Assembly (NCBI GenBank): GCA_035578175.1
Contig: JAQMRL010000008.1
Coordinates: 60,258,541 to 60,322,540, forward strand
Length of the DNA: 64,000 nt
DNA from: Catonia carolina
Lineage: Eukaryota; Arthropoda; Insecta; Hemiptera; Achilidae
Direction: 5' to 3'
In this document: positions 46,400 through 57,895 of the stretch, piece after piece
How the letters are laid out: every line of letters begins with the position of its first letter
Position numbering within the stretch: the first letter of the stretch is position 1
Notes under the pieces: model-generated
What the model saw: the letters and a program-made list of their open reading frames with translations, nothing else
Databases searched by the model: none
Told to the model about the DNA's origin: nothing
Program-made: the position numbers and the translations under genes

Positions 46400-46525
46400 T
46401 TAGCTTCGATTTTTACACGGGATGGTACTTAAATATAATTATGTAATGGTAAAAGGCGTAAAGATCCCTGAACCACACCAAGAATCGAACGGAAAACCTT
46501 TCAGAATGAACCGCTACTCCAATCC
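46400..46525 (-). repeat. Degenerate tRNA-derived SINE head
   Basis: The minus strand has ggagtagcggttca (A-box-like) and ttccgttcgattcttggtg (B-box-like) at normal spacing. The body is not clearly preserved. Confidence 0.5.
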
Positions 46526-47757
46526 TGTATTATTCATCTTTGTTAACTTTTTCCGAGCTTTGGTGTTTTGAATTATTGTTATTATGTAATAAGACTTAAG
46601 GTTCATTAAATCAATTTACAGCAAAATCCTTTTCTAATAAAAACCAGAAAAAATGTGTTTAATTAAGAGTTCGTAGTAAAATTAGGATGAAAAATATGTC
46701 ATTCTTTTGTGCAGGGTGTAGTAGTAAATTTTCAAATTTTGAACGCTGAAAATCATGGGAATATTCGGAAATTATATTGAAATAGCTAATTCAATGCGAA
46801 ATTTAATTTTAGCAAGAAAACAGTATGGTAACACCGTTCCCTTGTGTTGCCGCCGTACCACTCCCGTGCTTTGTGAGAGTTTAATCCGCAACGTTCTATT
46901 TTCCAAAATCAGTACATCAACCATTATATCAATAGGCGTTCATTAAGGTTGCTCATATTACTGCTTTTGCTCGATTATGTTCACATCGTGATCAATTAGA
47001 TAAACTCAAAAAGTATTTCAAAAAGCTATCTTGTCCGACTGTTGATCGATTAGCATTTATAGAAATGTGTTAATGGTTCCACCGAAATTTACCGATGAAG
47101 GAATTAAAAAATATTGTTTATTTCACTTTTTAGAATGTGACTTAATTGTTTTACGGTAGATCATAATTTTTCTCATTTTTATTTCATACTTAAAACTATA
47201 CATAATTAGATGTACAAAATATGTACAAATAAATATCAAATAATCAAATATCTATACGTACAACTATTTGTTACATTATTACCAATAAAATATCTATTGA
47301 AGTTAATACTTTTCGCTTAGACAGTTTGTTTTTTACTTCTAATTTAGTTGGACACGACTCCATTTTTTTTGTGGTATGTTTCTTCTTCGTAGGTATTTTA
47401 CTAAAAAATTCGTTTGCGTTGTGGGGCTATGTAATGTTAAATACTTCGACTAAGCAATTTATTTTCAATAAAAATGTTAATAAACGAAGATTATTGTTTT
47501 ATCTTTGTGCAGGGCTAAATTTGAAATTTAGGAAGAGAACCTTGTAATTGGTTCAAGAATTTAGGTTGAACAGCTTAAATTTTGGAATTGTTATTGTTTG
47601 CAGTTGCACCAAAGTTGAATTCCATTTAACATGATTCCAGTAGAGGTTTCATTATACTTTTGTAAATTTTTATTTTTATATTTCAATTTAATTTTTAATT
47701 TCTTGATAGTAAAGGAATTAACATATATTTAGAATGATTATTCAGTCCCACACGTTT
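46526..47757. other. Unassigned stretch with a short coding-like segment
   Basis: At 46945-47073 the plus strand has a 42-codon open stretch with ARLCSHRDQLDKLKKYF and LSCPTVDRLAFIEMC. It is bounded by stops and not recognised. The rest is A+T-rich. Confidence 0.35.
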
Positions 47758-48609
47758 GAATTTTATAAGATTTTTTTATCCGAGGCGGGAGAAAAACTCA
47801 TGTTCACTCCCTCATGATGGGGGAAGTAGTGTTTGACTCAATTGAGGCGTCCTCGTCCAGCCCCAAGAAGGCCGCAACCGCCCACCAACCAAAAACCCGC
47901 CGCCTAGCCACTTGATTTGACATCAGCAAAGAACCCTCCACCTTCCTCAGAACTGTTAATATAATACTACTAGGGAAATGTCGGACTAAAAAATTTACAT
48001 ACTGTCAGCGGGACGTGAAAGGGAACCGTAGCCTAATTCCCTCTCGCAGTCACTGACTAACACTCACTTTCATTCATCTCTTTCATCACCGGCTCAGGAA
48101 ATTAGTGTGCCTACCTTACCTACTGAGATCGGGACAAGATTGATTCACTGTGGGAGAGGGCGATCCCATTGATCTCCAGATATCTCCTCCCCCGCTGCAT
48201 CGCTGCCCCTACTCTCTCTGGGATCCACTGTGCAACGCCTATCTTCCCAGATGTCTTCATTCTGTCATGGCCAAAATAAGGACATTTTTGAAGAATATGC
48301 GCCATGGTCTCCTCCTCTTCACTGTCGCACAGTCGACATTTTGGCACTTCATTAGGTTTCAACCTCTTCAAATATGCCCCAAAGCAACCATGCCCGGTTA
48401 GCAACTGCGTCAGTTCGTGGGTGGCATCACCAAATGTCCTCCTTGTCCACCCCCCGACCCTAGCTTTGCTCTATCTCTTCTGCCACCTGCTGAGTAATTA
48501 ATTCCAACAGTTCCCGTGGCGGCATCCCCGAAATTGCCAGGGCTCCATCCGTAGATATAGTTCTGTGAGAACTACATAATTATTTTCAGAGCCAGAATTT
48601 TATAAGATT
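47758..48609 (-). mobile_element. 5'-truncated R1-like LINE with 15-bp target duplication
   Basis: GAATTTTATAAGATT occurs at 47758-47772 and 48595-48609. Between them, on the minus strand, is an 822-bp LINE 3' end terminating in GGAT plus an A run. It shares coding sequence and 3' UTR with the copy at 5722-6463. R1 itself is specific for 28S rDNA; this copy lies in ordinary repeat-rich DNA. Confidence 0.9.
48120..48594 (-). pseudogene. R1-like ORF2 C-terminal zinc-finger region
   Basis: The minus-strand frame (48120-48404) begins MLTGHGCFGAYLKRLKPNEV and continues CRLCDSEEEETMAHILQKC, the C-C-H-C finger at the end of R1-clade ORF2, then WIPERVGAAM and a stop at 48120. Upstream, after a frameshift near 48465, the same protein reads STDGALAISGMPPRELLELI, matching the R1 region before the finger. 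The reverse transcriptase and endonuclease are missing. Confidence 0.85.
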
Positions 48610-50048
48610 GATACAGTTTAGTCATTCATTCAGTAACTAAAGTTTATCATAAACTTAAAATACGATTTAAGTTTTTAACGTTTTGTTTTGACAATTTGCA
48701 TAAAATAATTTATTTGTTTACTAATAGTATGTTGTTAAATAAACAACGGGTTGTTAGGCGAATTGAAAGTTACCTAAAGAGACTACGACAAAAAGTTAAA
48801 AGTTTATTTCAGCGTGAATTATTAGTTCAGTGTTATTATTCTGTCCCGCAGACAGATTTTTATGAAGTGATATCTTTCTCGGAGTTTTAGGCGTATTGGA
48901 AAAGTTTCGTATTAATATTTAGCTAATGCTAATGGAATTAAATGTAGAGAACATTATTTGGATGCATTCCGCGGTGGTTTTACGTTGTTCTTAGAAACAA
49001 TATAATGAGTACTACAAAGGCCATTGAGAGGATGAAGTGGCTGTTGGGGGGGGGGGGGAGTAGTCGTGCGAGAGGTTGAAAGCGTTGAGTCTTTGAAATA
49101 ATTAATGATATTATTTTAACAAAAACAAGTAGCAAGGAGCTTGCCGCCTGATGTAGAAGTAGTAATGCAAGAGGTGGCGTAACGTGATGAGGAAAGGCGG
49201 GGGGGGGGCCGTTGAAGTTCGACAACAAAAGTTAACAATCCATTGTAGGTGTAATTTACAGAGAACTTGGTCGTCGAGAAGCTAAACAAAGTTGTGTTCC
49301 TCTATTGAGATACACACAAACACACATGCGTACATATTACAAACACAAATACACCTTACCAGTTGGCGAAGAACCCGCCTTGCTCAGCAACAAGAATAAT
49401 AAAACGAGGTTCCTAGGTAATAAAAGAACTCTCGATGTTGTGGAGGAGGGTTAACGGTTCGTTTCACAGGCAGGAGGCAAAGGGCCACTTTGCTAGCCTC
49501 CCTCCCTAACGCCCTCTTTCACTCCCACATCCAAAAACCTTATCCTAAGTCACTTCCAACTCATTGTCTTCACACAACCTAGATAACGGAAAAACACACC
49601 AGAGAGTATATACCATTACGATTTTCTGTCTGCCCTCCAAGTATAACCGTTTTCATTTTATTTTAATTTTTATACTTTTTAATAACGTTGTGACAGGAAA
49701 TTGTAATGCGATAAAAAATTATTTGGAGCGATTCCGAAATACCTCTTACTTTTAAAAGTAGTTTTCTGAATGGTTATTGGTACAACTAATAAATTTGAAC
49801 ATCCGAATTACGTTCCATAGTCGTTATAAAATTACGCTGAAATAATTCTTGGAACAAGTTTGAGCCGACCATATGGTGATGAGTTACTATTCTACCAGAA
49901 ATCACATATCTCTGGAAGAATTGAGTTCCACTTCCTAACCAAAAACAAAATAATATGTTCTTTTTAAAAACATATGGTTTCCCTTTCGCTTTCCTTCAAT
50001 CAACTTTTGGGTTGGCAGTTCATTAAATAACAAAATTAGTAACGATTC
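48610..50048. other. Unassigned stretch with two G runs
   Basis: G runs at about 49046-49059 and 49199-49208 lie in a locally G+C-richer block (48960-49570). No gene or repeat boundary could be defined. Confidence 0.4.
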
Positions 50049-50280
50049 TCATCTGTACTTATGTATTAATATTAAAAATAAGTAACGTTTGTTTGTTTGT
50101 ACGAGGTAATCTCAGAAACTACCTAATCAATTTTAAAAATTCTTATACTGTTGATACGCTTAAAGCATCCTGAGTAACATAATATGTCATTACATGAAAT
50201 CTTTTATATTGTTTGTTTGGTGGTAAGGTTATTTGGAAGTATTATTAACATAATATATTGTGTGCATTATATTTTTTTAA
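50049..50280 (+). mobile_element. Helitron-like 5'-end fragment
   Basis: The segment 'tattaatattaaaaataagt', 'gtttgtttgtttgtacgagg' and 'taatctcagaaactac' resembles the 5' part of insect Helitrons (TC start, A+T block, GTTTGTTTG, 'atctcagaaactac'). No 3' end could be paired with it. Confidence 0.45.
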
Positions 50281-50539
50281 TATGGAGTCAAGTATCAAGA
50301 ACGGTATAGGACCGCCCTAAAATATGACATTATCCTTTACGGTTGACTTTACGAAATTTTTGAAAATTATTTATAGCACAAGTACTATTACAAAAATTAA
50401 TGTCACATCCGATTTCTACATATAAAGTTATGTAAACCTTCCAGAAATCAAAGATGTACAGTTTTTTAAGAAATTCATTTTACGTATTTTCTTTTGTATA
50501 GGGCCAATATACGAGTAAGACCATGGGAGGTGACTTCAG

Positions 50540-51190
50540 ACGTTTTTGCAGCCCACATGCTCACTATTCACTCACTGTAGGGTTTTCTTCTTTCTTCTGT
50601 CGGCCTTCACCCGGCGTTATGTTGTTCATGGAAGCCCTTACCGTCCATAATTAGTTGTCTGAATTTGGTCGGTTCATTAAGTTTTCTCCGTTTATTCCGA
50701 TTTTATCAATATCCGTTCTAACTTCTTTAAACCATTTAACCGACACCTTAGGTCTATTGTTTTGTGTCTTAAATATTTGTTTAATCAACCGTAAAATTTG
50801 GTGTCCGTAATTTGTAAATTTGGTTAGTCTTCTTCTTCTAATCGTTTCAATTAATCATTGATTTTCCTTGTATAGGTCTTCTCGACCCCGTAACCGTTGT
50901 TGCTCGTCTACTATCTTCGGGTCCATTTTTTGCGGAAGATCTTTCTCTCAAATTTCTCTGGTTCTCTTAGACCAGCCTTCCCGGTCATTCTAAGGCACTC
51001 GCTCGCCTACATATGTTTTATCACAGTATTATATCAAATATTGGCTTGTCTTGAGAGTTATTTCTGCTGATACAAGTGGTGAGTTCCTCGAAGTGCACCG
51101 GCTATCTTTCTTTGTCTGTTGTTTGCTTCCTTTTCGCTGGGCTTTGGTTGAATTATCTCCCCGAGTTACTTAAAGCTATAAAATTTTCAA
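50540..51190 (-). pseudogene. RTE-like LINE reverse transcriptase, decayed C-terminal part
   Basis: Broken minus-strand frames read GDNSTKAQRKGSKQQTKKDS, CDKTYVGERVP, FERKIFRKK, KIVDEQQRLRGREDLY and VKWFKEVRTDIDKIGING followed by 'RPNSDNQLIMDG'. Their order matches the thumb-to-C-terminus region of RTE-like LINEs. The copy at 63640-64000 has the same terminal block. Confidence 0.6.
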
Positions 51191-52575
51191 ATTTTCCCGT
51201 ATTTTGTCTTTAGGTGACGCGGGGCTGTATTGATTTTTATTATTTGTATTTAGTTATTGCGAATAAAATCTGTTTACCTCCTTTTTATTATAGCACTTTA
51301 AAAAAATCAGTTATTCTCAGGTCTTATTTTCCCCTTGTCCCGGTGATTCATACTAATGTCAAAACAAATCTATTTGTGTTTCTAGTACTAATTGGTTTTA
51401 TTTGTGGATTCATGATTTGGCTTTCAACGTATAAGGTCGTGTGAGAAGTTAAACGCTTAGAATTTAGTTTTGTTGTGAAGCAATTCGAGCGGGGATTTAT
51501 TGTTGAACATAAAGGTTTAAGGGAATGCAAAATCTACATTAGTGAATGTACAGGTATGTTAGATACGGTTAATTGTAATTATAAAAAGATTCGTGTCACG
51601 AATTTATATATGAGATCATGTATTATTAATAATAACAACGATGAGTTCCATAGCATTTCATCTATACCTTATGAATGACACGTGTTAGTTGATGACGTCA
51701 TAGGATCCGCTATCGCTTGTAACGCTTGACTGAACGGCTATGAGGCATCTACTGACAGTTTCTTTGTTTTCCCGTCTTTTTTACAATTTTATTTATACCG
51801 TTTTTCTGTCATGAATCATAATTCCTGTATCTTTTTCTTTTCGATTAAACATTTAATCCATTAATGACAGATTTTTGTCCAGGTTTTGTTGAATTATAAA
51901 CTAAAATCTAATAGTTACAATGAAATGTCTATTTTTATTAACAGTATCCCCCGATAATAATGCGCTTTTTATGTGTTCTGTGTTTTAAAATTATAATCTA
52001 TGAATAATCTATCTCTAAAATTAGCAAAATTGTTTTAAAAACCATTCTTCAAACCTATTTTTACAGCACAATAGTAGGTACTGTTTGATACAGTAGGTAT
52101 TTTTTAAAAGAAAAATCTGGTTCAATGTATTAAAATTTAGATTCTTTTTTTCCGCAACACAATATTGTACCATTTATGACCAAATGATTAGGATGAATGT
52201 CAAACTTATTTAAATACTTTTCACTCCGACTGCTAATTTCTTCTTTCACCGTAGGTATGCCCAAGTAATGGTGGAGTACTTCATTAGGCGCATACCAAGA
52301 TGCACAGCATATTAGTCGAAAAAATAATTATCAGTAAAGTTTTTTTTGTAATAACAGGATTTGCAATAAATTTTAAAAGTAAATTATAAACAAATCTTCT
52401 GAATTTATAAATGACCAGTTGAGGTCTCATTACCCTCAGTATCTCTCATTATATCAGTTGTTCATTTGTTGAAAAAGAAAGTGATTATGTATCTTTGTAC
52501 GTAGCCATTTTCTTTTTGTAAAGATATTTACATTTTACAATATGGAATACTTTTCACTGTAATTTTTATGTACAT
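51191..52575. other. Unassigned A+T-rich stretch
   Basis: No supported gene. The hydrophobic frame at 51214-51444 shows no family signature. Confidence 0.4.
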
Positions 52576-52950
52576 TTAAACTCTATCAGACAAGTCCAAA
52601 ACATGGTAACGTTTCAGGCGTCTAACTTCTGCATTGTTTAGAAGATTTATGGCTCATTCGATTTCGAGACTCCATCAGGAAGGTTGCAATACTGTTGTAT
52701 TTCTGAATTCCTTGCAAACCATGGCGCCCTTGTCATAGCCCGAAGAAGTTTGTTTTGGAACCTTTGAATTACCTCGATGTTACTTTTGCTGGTAGTTCCC
52801 CAAAGTTGAACTCCATACAACCAAACTGGTTTAAGAAACATTTAGTAAATCAGCAACTTATTCTCAAGAGAGAGGGAAGAGTTCAGCCAATCAGCCAGTA
52901 CATCCTTTTGTACTTTAGATTTAATTCATTCCTCTTCATATCAGTAAAGT
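52576..52950 (-). pseudogene. Jockey-clade LINE ORF2, C-terminal fragment
   Basis: The minus strand reads FLKPVWLYGVQLWGTTSKSN and IEVIQRFQNKLLRAMTRAPW, then after a frameshift INLLNNAEVRRLKRYHVLDL with a stop at 52576-52578. The order and the natural C-terminus match the Jockey fragment at 10507, but the sequence is clearly a different element. Confidence 0.8.
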
Positions 52951-53663
52951 AAATAAATAAATAATTAAATTTTCAGTGTATTTCTGTACTAGCGACGATG
53001 GTGTAAAATACAGTTTGTTTTGAATGTTCTCTATTATGAACGGGAATTATTTATTTAAGTACATATTTTATTTCATTAATAACAATGATACAAAATATCG
53101 CGATATAAAACAATACGTAAATGTGAAATTGGTTGTTAAAAATAAATGAGTAATATGATACGAATTAATTCCCATTTTAGCTAGTTACTATTAATACTGT
53201 TATTTTGTTTTATTTTTACAATGTATAGCAAATCTTGTACAGCATTCAACATATAGAGCGAAAATAATTTATAGTTTTAAAATTTGGTACATACACTCCT
53301 GAACTAATAACATATCAAAAGTGTTTGAACGTACGACTTGAGCTTCGTCCGTCTTATTGCAAAATGATGGAAAATGCGTTTTCTTTATGTACAATTTTAT
53401 TTGCAGCTGTTGAACGGACAGTCAAAATAATTGTAAATGTGAAAAGGACATTTTGAAGGGAATTAAATGCTCTTTAATATATACCCTGAGATTTTACAGC
53501 ATTGTTTAAGAAGTTATTTTAGAATAAATTGTAAGACCATCACAATTACATTGAACCTGTGCACTTAAATTCTCTCTAGCCGCTTTATTTGGGGTTTCCC
53601 ACTACTATCGTTATGTTACAGGAACAGGTTACACTGACACATTTAACTATTATTGTTTACGTC
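52951..53663. other. Unassigned A+T-rich stretch
   Basis: No gene or repeat edge recognised. Confidence 0.4.
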
Positions 53664-54010
53664 AACAGCCGAAAGGGTGGTTTGAACCTCTAGAGGTTTT
53701 ATTGAGTAAAACGAGGAGTGAGGTGGTTTACCATGCCTTCCTCACTGAATTGAAAGAGTAAGCTTATCAGCATGGGCCTTCCGAAAAGCATTAACTTTCC
53801 ACCCTGCAAATGACACCTTCACTTCATTCACTACAGGGTCTGGCTGTATAATGAAATTCATTACTTTCAGAGGAGATAACTCTGACTAGCGTCTTTTACA
53901 ACTTTATTTTTTCTGTTCTTAAATATTTTAGTCATATGATGGGGTGATCACGTTATTAGAAACCGAACTATTTTTTGTAGCCCTGGAACTAGTAGATCGA
54001 GTGCAAAAGG
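53664..54010 (-). repeat. Family A repeat, near full-length copy
   Basis: It runs from aacagccgaaagggtggttt through tctagaggttttattgagta, catgccttcctcactg, gcaaatgacaccttcac and tctggctgtataatgaaatt to gccctggaactagtagatcg. The C-terminal part of a 112-codon minus-strand frame (53948-54286) is simply this repeat. Confidence 0.85.
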
Positions 54011-54689
54011 ATTTACCACATCACTATTATACCATAAAAGTATTAAGCTTTGAATTTTTACAGAACTATTCATTAATTTACAGAATTGAAGAATGTGTTT
54101 ATCCGTAACACATACCGGTTGAAACAACCGTGAAAGCCCAGGTAGGACTATCCCCTCTAGTAATGCTGGATGTCTTTTAACGCGGGTTTCAACATGTCTC
54201 CGTTTCGTCACGTTAAAAACAGCGAGCTTTGTATTAGATTTGTTTTGTTTTTGTAACTGGCGGTTTAGTATTGATCGATAGTACACACAATTATGAAATC
54301 CTACTTCAGTTTACCATTCAGTATCTGGTATCAAATCCTCTTAAAAGATTACTTGGTTTCTCTTCTTTTTGTATTTTATTTATACACAAATATCTGTAGT
54401 ATATGGTTGATTTATAAATAAATATTTTAGTTTATTAAATACCCAGTTTAAAAAATGTTTTTTATATCGTTTTAAAGTGTCTATTGTGAAACCAACAAAT
54501 ATTCAATTTAAAACATTCGGAGTAAAAAAAATGTTTTGATTATTGGGGTTTGAAATTTGTATTTGATTTTTAGTTTAAACTAAAAATTAAAGTTAAAAAG
54601 TAAAGTTAGAAAGTAAAAACAACTTTTTTAGTTAAAAACTAAATAAAGAAAGTTATGTACGGTCTGTATAAGAATCAAACGGCTGTTTT
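54011..54689. other. Unassigned stretch
   Basis: Part of a 112-codon minus-strand frame lies here (to 54286) but has no motif. A G run of about 11 bases precedes the next LINE piece. Confidence 0.4.
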
Positions 54690-54841
54690 GAGAATTGGGG
54701 GGGGGGGGGTACGATAAAGAGGCTGCTGTAAGAAAATGTGTACAAGGATGTTCATTGTCCCTACTACTTTTTAACTTGTATACAGGAATGGCTATAAATG
54801 ACGTGAAGGAAAAATTCGACGCAGCAATAAAAATTCTGAGA
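54690..54841 (+). pseudogene. LINE reverse transcriptase piece, sense orientation
   Basis: Plus-strand codons read VRKCVQGCSLSLLLFNLYTG and AINDVKEKFDAAIKIL, the reverse transcriptase segment just before the catalytic FADD box. The match ends at 54841, where a minus-strand piece of the same type of element begins. Confidence 0.7.
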
Positions 54842-55680
54842 TTATTCCAGTCTCTTGACTGGTTTGATGCGGTTCTCCAAGCTTTTCTATCTTACGCAAG
54901 TCGTTTCATATATTATATCGTTTCATACCTGTAACACCCTACATCATTTGTGATTTACTTTATAAACTCTAACCTTTGTCTCCCCCTACAATTCACTCCC
55001 TCAATATTACCCTCCATTATTGATAGAAAAACACCTGGTTGTCTTGAGATATGCCCCACTAGCCTATCCCTTCTTCTGGTAAGATGCTTCCATATACTTC
55101 TTTTTCCATCCATCCGCCTAACAACCTCTAAATTACTTATCTTGTCCTCCCACCTAATCTTTAACATTTTCCTATAACACCACGTTTCAAAAGCTTCTAT
55201 TCTCTTCCTTCTACAGCCCCTATCACCAACGATTCACTCCTGTATAATGCTACACTCCAAACATAATGTTTTAAGAAATTTTTCCTAATCTGTAAGTCAA
55301 TGTTTGTAGTCAGTAAGCTGTTTTTCATTTCAAAGGCTTTTCTAGCTTGAACCATTCTACTTTTTATATCACTTGTGCTTCTACCATCCTTTGTTATTTT
55401 ACTCTTTAGATAGCAGTAGTTCCTAACTTTCTTTATCTTTTCGTTGCCTACTTTTAAATTTCTTATCTCTTTCTAAACCACTCTAGCTGCTACACAACAC
55501 TTTCGTGTTGTTCTTATTAATTTTCATGGAGTAATCTTTTCTCATGATCTCATCCATTTCATTTAAGATATCCTTTAGTTCTTTCTTTGTCTCGGCTACT
55601 ATTACCATATTATCAGCGTCTGGCATTATGTCTAAAATTTTGTGAGCTATTAAGAGTGTCTGATATCTTTTTTCTTATTT
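54842..55680 (-). pseudogene. LINE reverse transcriptase, FADD box to C-terminus, antisense
   Basis: Starting near 55650 the minus strand reads DADNMVIVAETKKELKDILN (degenerate FADD region), SMKINKNNTKVLC, TSDIKSRMVQARKAFEMKNS, and LRKNF/HYVWSVALYRSESL. It then continues MLKIRWEDKISNLEVVRRMD and LVGHISRQPGVFLSIMEGNI, ending in a LENRIKPVKRLE-stop block near 54850. Motif order is that of the endonuclease-RT LINE family. Frames are broken in several places. Confidence 0.75.
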
Positions 55681-56025
55681 TCGTCATACCGTTTTTAATT
55701 GGTTGTTTTTGACTGGAAATTATTTTGCCGTCGATAAAATCATTGTAATTATGATCAATGTTAATTCAATAAAATTTAATTTGGCTGTGTTATCAATTAG
55801 AAAATATCAAGATAATACGTATTTATCAATGTGTATACGTTGTACGTATTGCATAAGTGTATACGTAAATTTGTATATAGATAATAAAATTGTTTTAATT
55901 TTAAACATTAGCAAAGTTCTTTGATCAATCTTATGTGCAGTTACCAAAAACTGATGAGCCGGTACAGATGTATTTTATTTATTTTAGAAAATTTGGTGTT
56001 AGTACCAAATTATAAATATCGTGAA

Positions 56026-56475
56026 ATGTTATTCAGTGTGGAATTTGTAATTTTTCTTAATGTTCTTTCTAATGTTAATTGTAAGTGTTATTATTCGGTA
56101 ATATCCTCAGTTTCTTCGTCATCTACACCAGAAGATTTTCTTGAACATGAAAAATCACAATTTCCTGCAGGTGATAACCTGTTGCAAAATTTTTATAATA
56201 GCTTGATGGAGTTTCACAAGGAACGCTCTCGTTCACCATCAACTGATATAGAAATACGTGGCTCTGGTCTGTCTGGATATAACAGCAATACATCGAGTGA
56301 AGTTGCAATAAAAGCTTTGTCTAGAGCAATATCGTTTACCAAAGGTGTTAGAGAAGCTGTTAACAATACTATCGATCCTCTCTCAGAAGAAAGAATAAGT
56401 ATTCAATCTCAATCTTCTGAAGAGTCATCTACTTCTAATTCTGTAACTTCTTCTGAACGCTCGGTGAAACACTGA
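56026..56475 (+). CDS. Candidate secreted Ser-rich protein, paralogue 1
   Basis: I do not recognise this gene. From the ATG at 56026 the product is 149 residues. It starts with a signal-peptide-like stretch MLFSVEFVIFLNVLSNVNC, followed by KCYYS and a hydrophilic, Ser-rich region with no further Cys. Features shared with the protein at 61146-61679 are NVNCKCYYS (~16-24), a TP.(D/K)F turn, TDIEIRGSGLSGY and a LSRAISFTK segment. The frame stays open upstream to 55921, but homology to the paralogue begins at the Met at 56026, so that start is preferred. A pyrimidine-rich tract ending in AG at 55973-55986 would also allow this to be a 3' exon. AATAAG-type poly-A signals follow. Conservation in a pair and absence of element motifs argue for a host gene; its role is unknown. 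Confidence 0.6.
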   Translation: MLFSVEFVIFLNVLSNVNCKCYYSVISSVSSSSTPEDFLEHEKSQFPAGDNLLQNFYNSLMEFHKERSRSPSTDIEIRGSGLSGYNSNTSSEVAIKALSRAISFTKGVREAVNNTIDPLSEERISIQSQSSEESSTSNSVTSSERSVKH

Positions 56476-56484
56476 AAATGTGAA

Positions 56485-56700
56485 ATGTCCATTAGAAAAA
56501 ACCCTTTAACCACTGGACGGATTACTACACAGAATTCTAAATCGGTAATTCTTTTATCATATATATTTCTCTCTTTTATTGTTTCATTTACAATTTTTAA
56601 ACTTAAAAACACATGTAAATATAATGATGATATTGTGTTAAAATTACACGATAGGCGTGGTAAGCATAGGTCCCCATCGGTGTCTCCCCATGAGTTGTGA
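56485..56700 (+). other. Small open frame with one hydrophobic segment
   Basis: A 71-codon frame starts 10 bases after the stop of the preceding gene. It has a hydrophobic segment SVILLSYIFLSFIVSFTIF and a basic tail CKYNDDIVLKLHDRRGKHRS. There is no paralogue in the window and no recognised family. It may be 3' UTR of the preceding gene or a chance frame. Confidence 0.2.
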
Positions 56701-56925
56701 TTAAAAATTTTTTGAGTTTTGAATAAGCTTTATTTTATTAAATTAGCAGACTTCTATTCCAACGTCTTTCTAGGTTTCTTGCGGGATTTCTAGGTAGGTG
56801 TACGATGGTAGGTGAACGTACAAATGGATAATCGTGTTTTTGTGAGTTGTGTAAGCGATTGTATACGTGATCGATAGAATTTTGGAAGGAAGGTATTTAC
56901 AAACAAAAAACAAAAAGTAAGGTAT

Positions 56926-57895
56926 TTTTTCTTTCTCTTGCCTATATGAATATATAGAAACGAAGTATTGTTTTCATGTCGATTTTTCGAAATCGAGTTT
57001 TCACCGGATCTACACGTTTCCAGACACCCTGAACCCATAAACATGTTTTAGCGATTGGTGTGTGTGTCTGTCTGTCTCTGTGTGTGTGAACAGAATATCG
57101 AAGAATGGAACATCGCACGAACTTGAAACTTAAAACTTAAGTTATGTACCACTAGAGAACCCGACACGAATATTTTCATCAACATCGGTCAACCGAAAGT
57201 AGTAGTTTATTCGTGTCATTTGTCACTTTTTTGAGATTTTCTCAAAAATAGCTTCTACTTTTTTTTTAAAAATCGCCTCATTTACTAAATTGTTTATGCT
57301 CTACAAGAGAGGGTAGGCGTAATGTCTGCTGAAATTTTTGGGGAGGTTGTTTTCTCGTAAAAAATTGTTTTTTTAAGATTGCGACTTTAATATGCATTTT
57401 AGCGCAAAAACGTAACTTTTTAACGTTTTAAAAACGTAATAAAAGTTGTAGAAAATTTAAAATTTCACAACTTTTAATGCTAACATTTTTTTGTGTAACG
57501 CTTAGTTTAGCAGTAATTAGCGATTTTATGGTTTTTTTCTCACGAAAACTTGTAAAAAGTAGATTTTTTTTTTAAAGATTTCAGCCGTAGTATGCATTTG
57601 ACGACAAAAGTGTAGTAATCAAATTTATAGAACATTAAAAGTTCTACACTTTTATTTAAAGCATTTTTCTCTACATACCCTAGTTTAGCGTGAAAGAGTG
57701 ATTTTCCGTATTTTTAAGCCAAACTGAGGTTGATTTTAATTTTTTGTCTTCACTCATGATTATAATAAGGTTATGTCGTTTGAGGTTAGTTTTTGTTTAT
57801 TTCTATCGATTTATTACTATTGTTAGGTTATATTGTTTTATATTTGAATTGGCAAGAGGAAGTAGTTTAAGTGTTTATTACCTGATTTTTACTTA
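56926..57895 (+). repeat. Family B interspersed repeat, near full-length copy
   Basis: It starts tctttctcttgcctatatga, has an imperfect GT/CT tract at 57055-57088, both internal modules (near 57370-57500 and 57570-57690), and ends at ggcaagaggaagtagtttaa with a 'tgattttt' tail. Confidence 0.85.

Noticed and set aside
53948..54286. 112-codon minus-strand frame
   Set aside because: Its C-terminal part is family A repeat sequence, and the remainder has no recognised motif.
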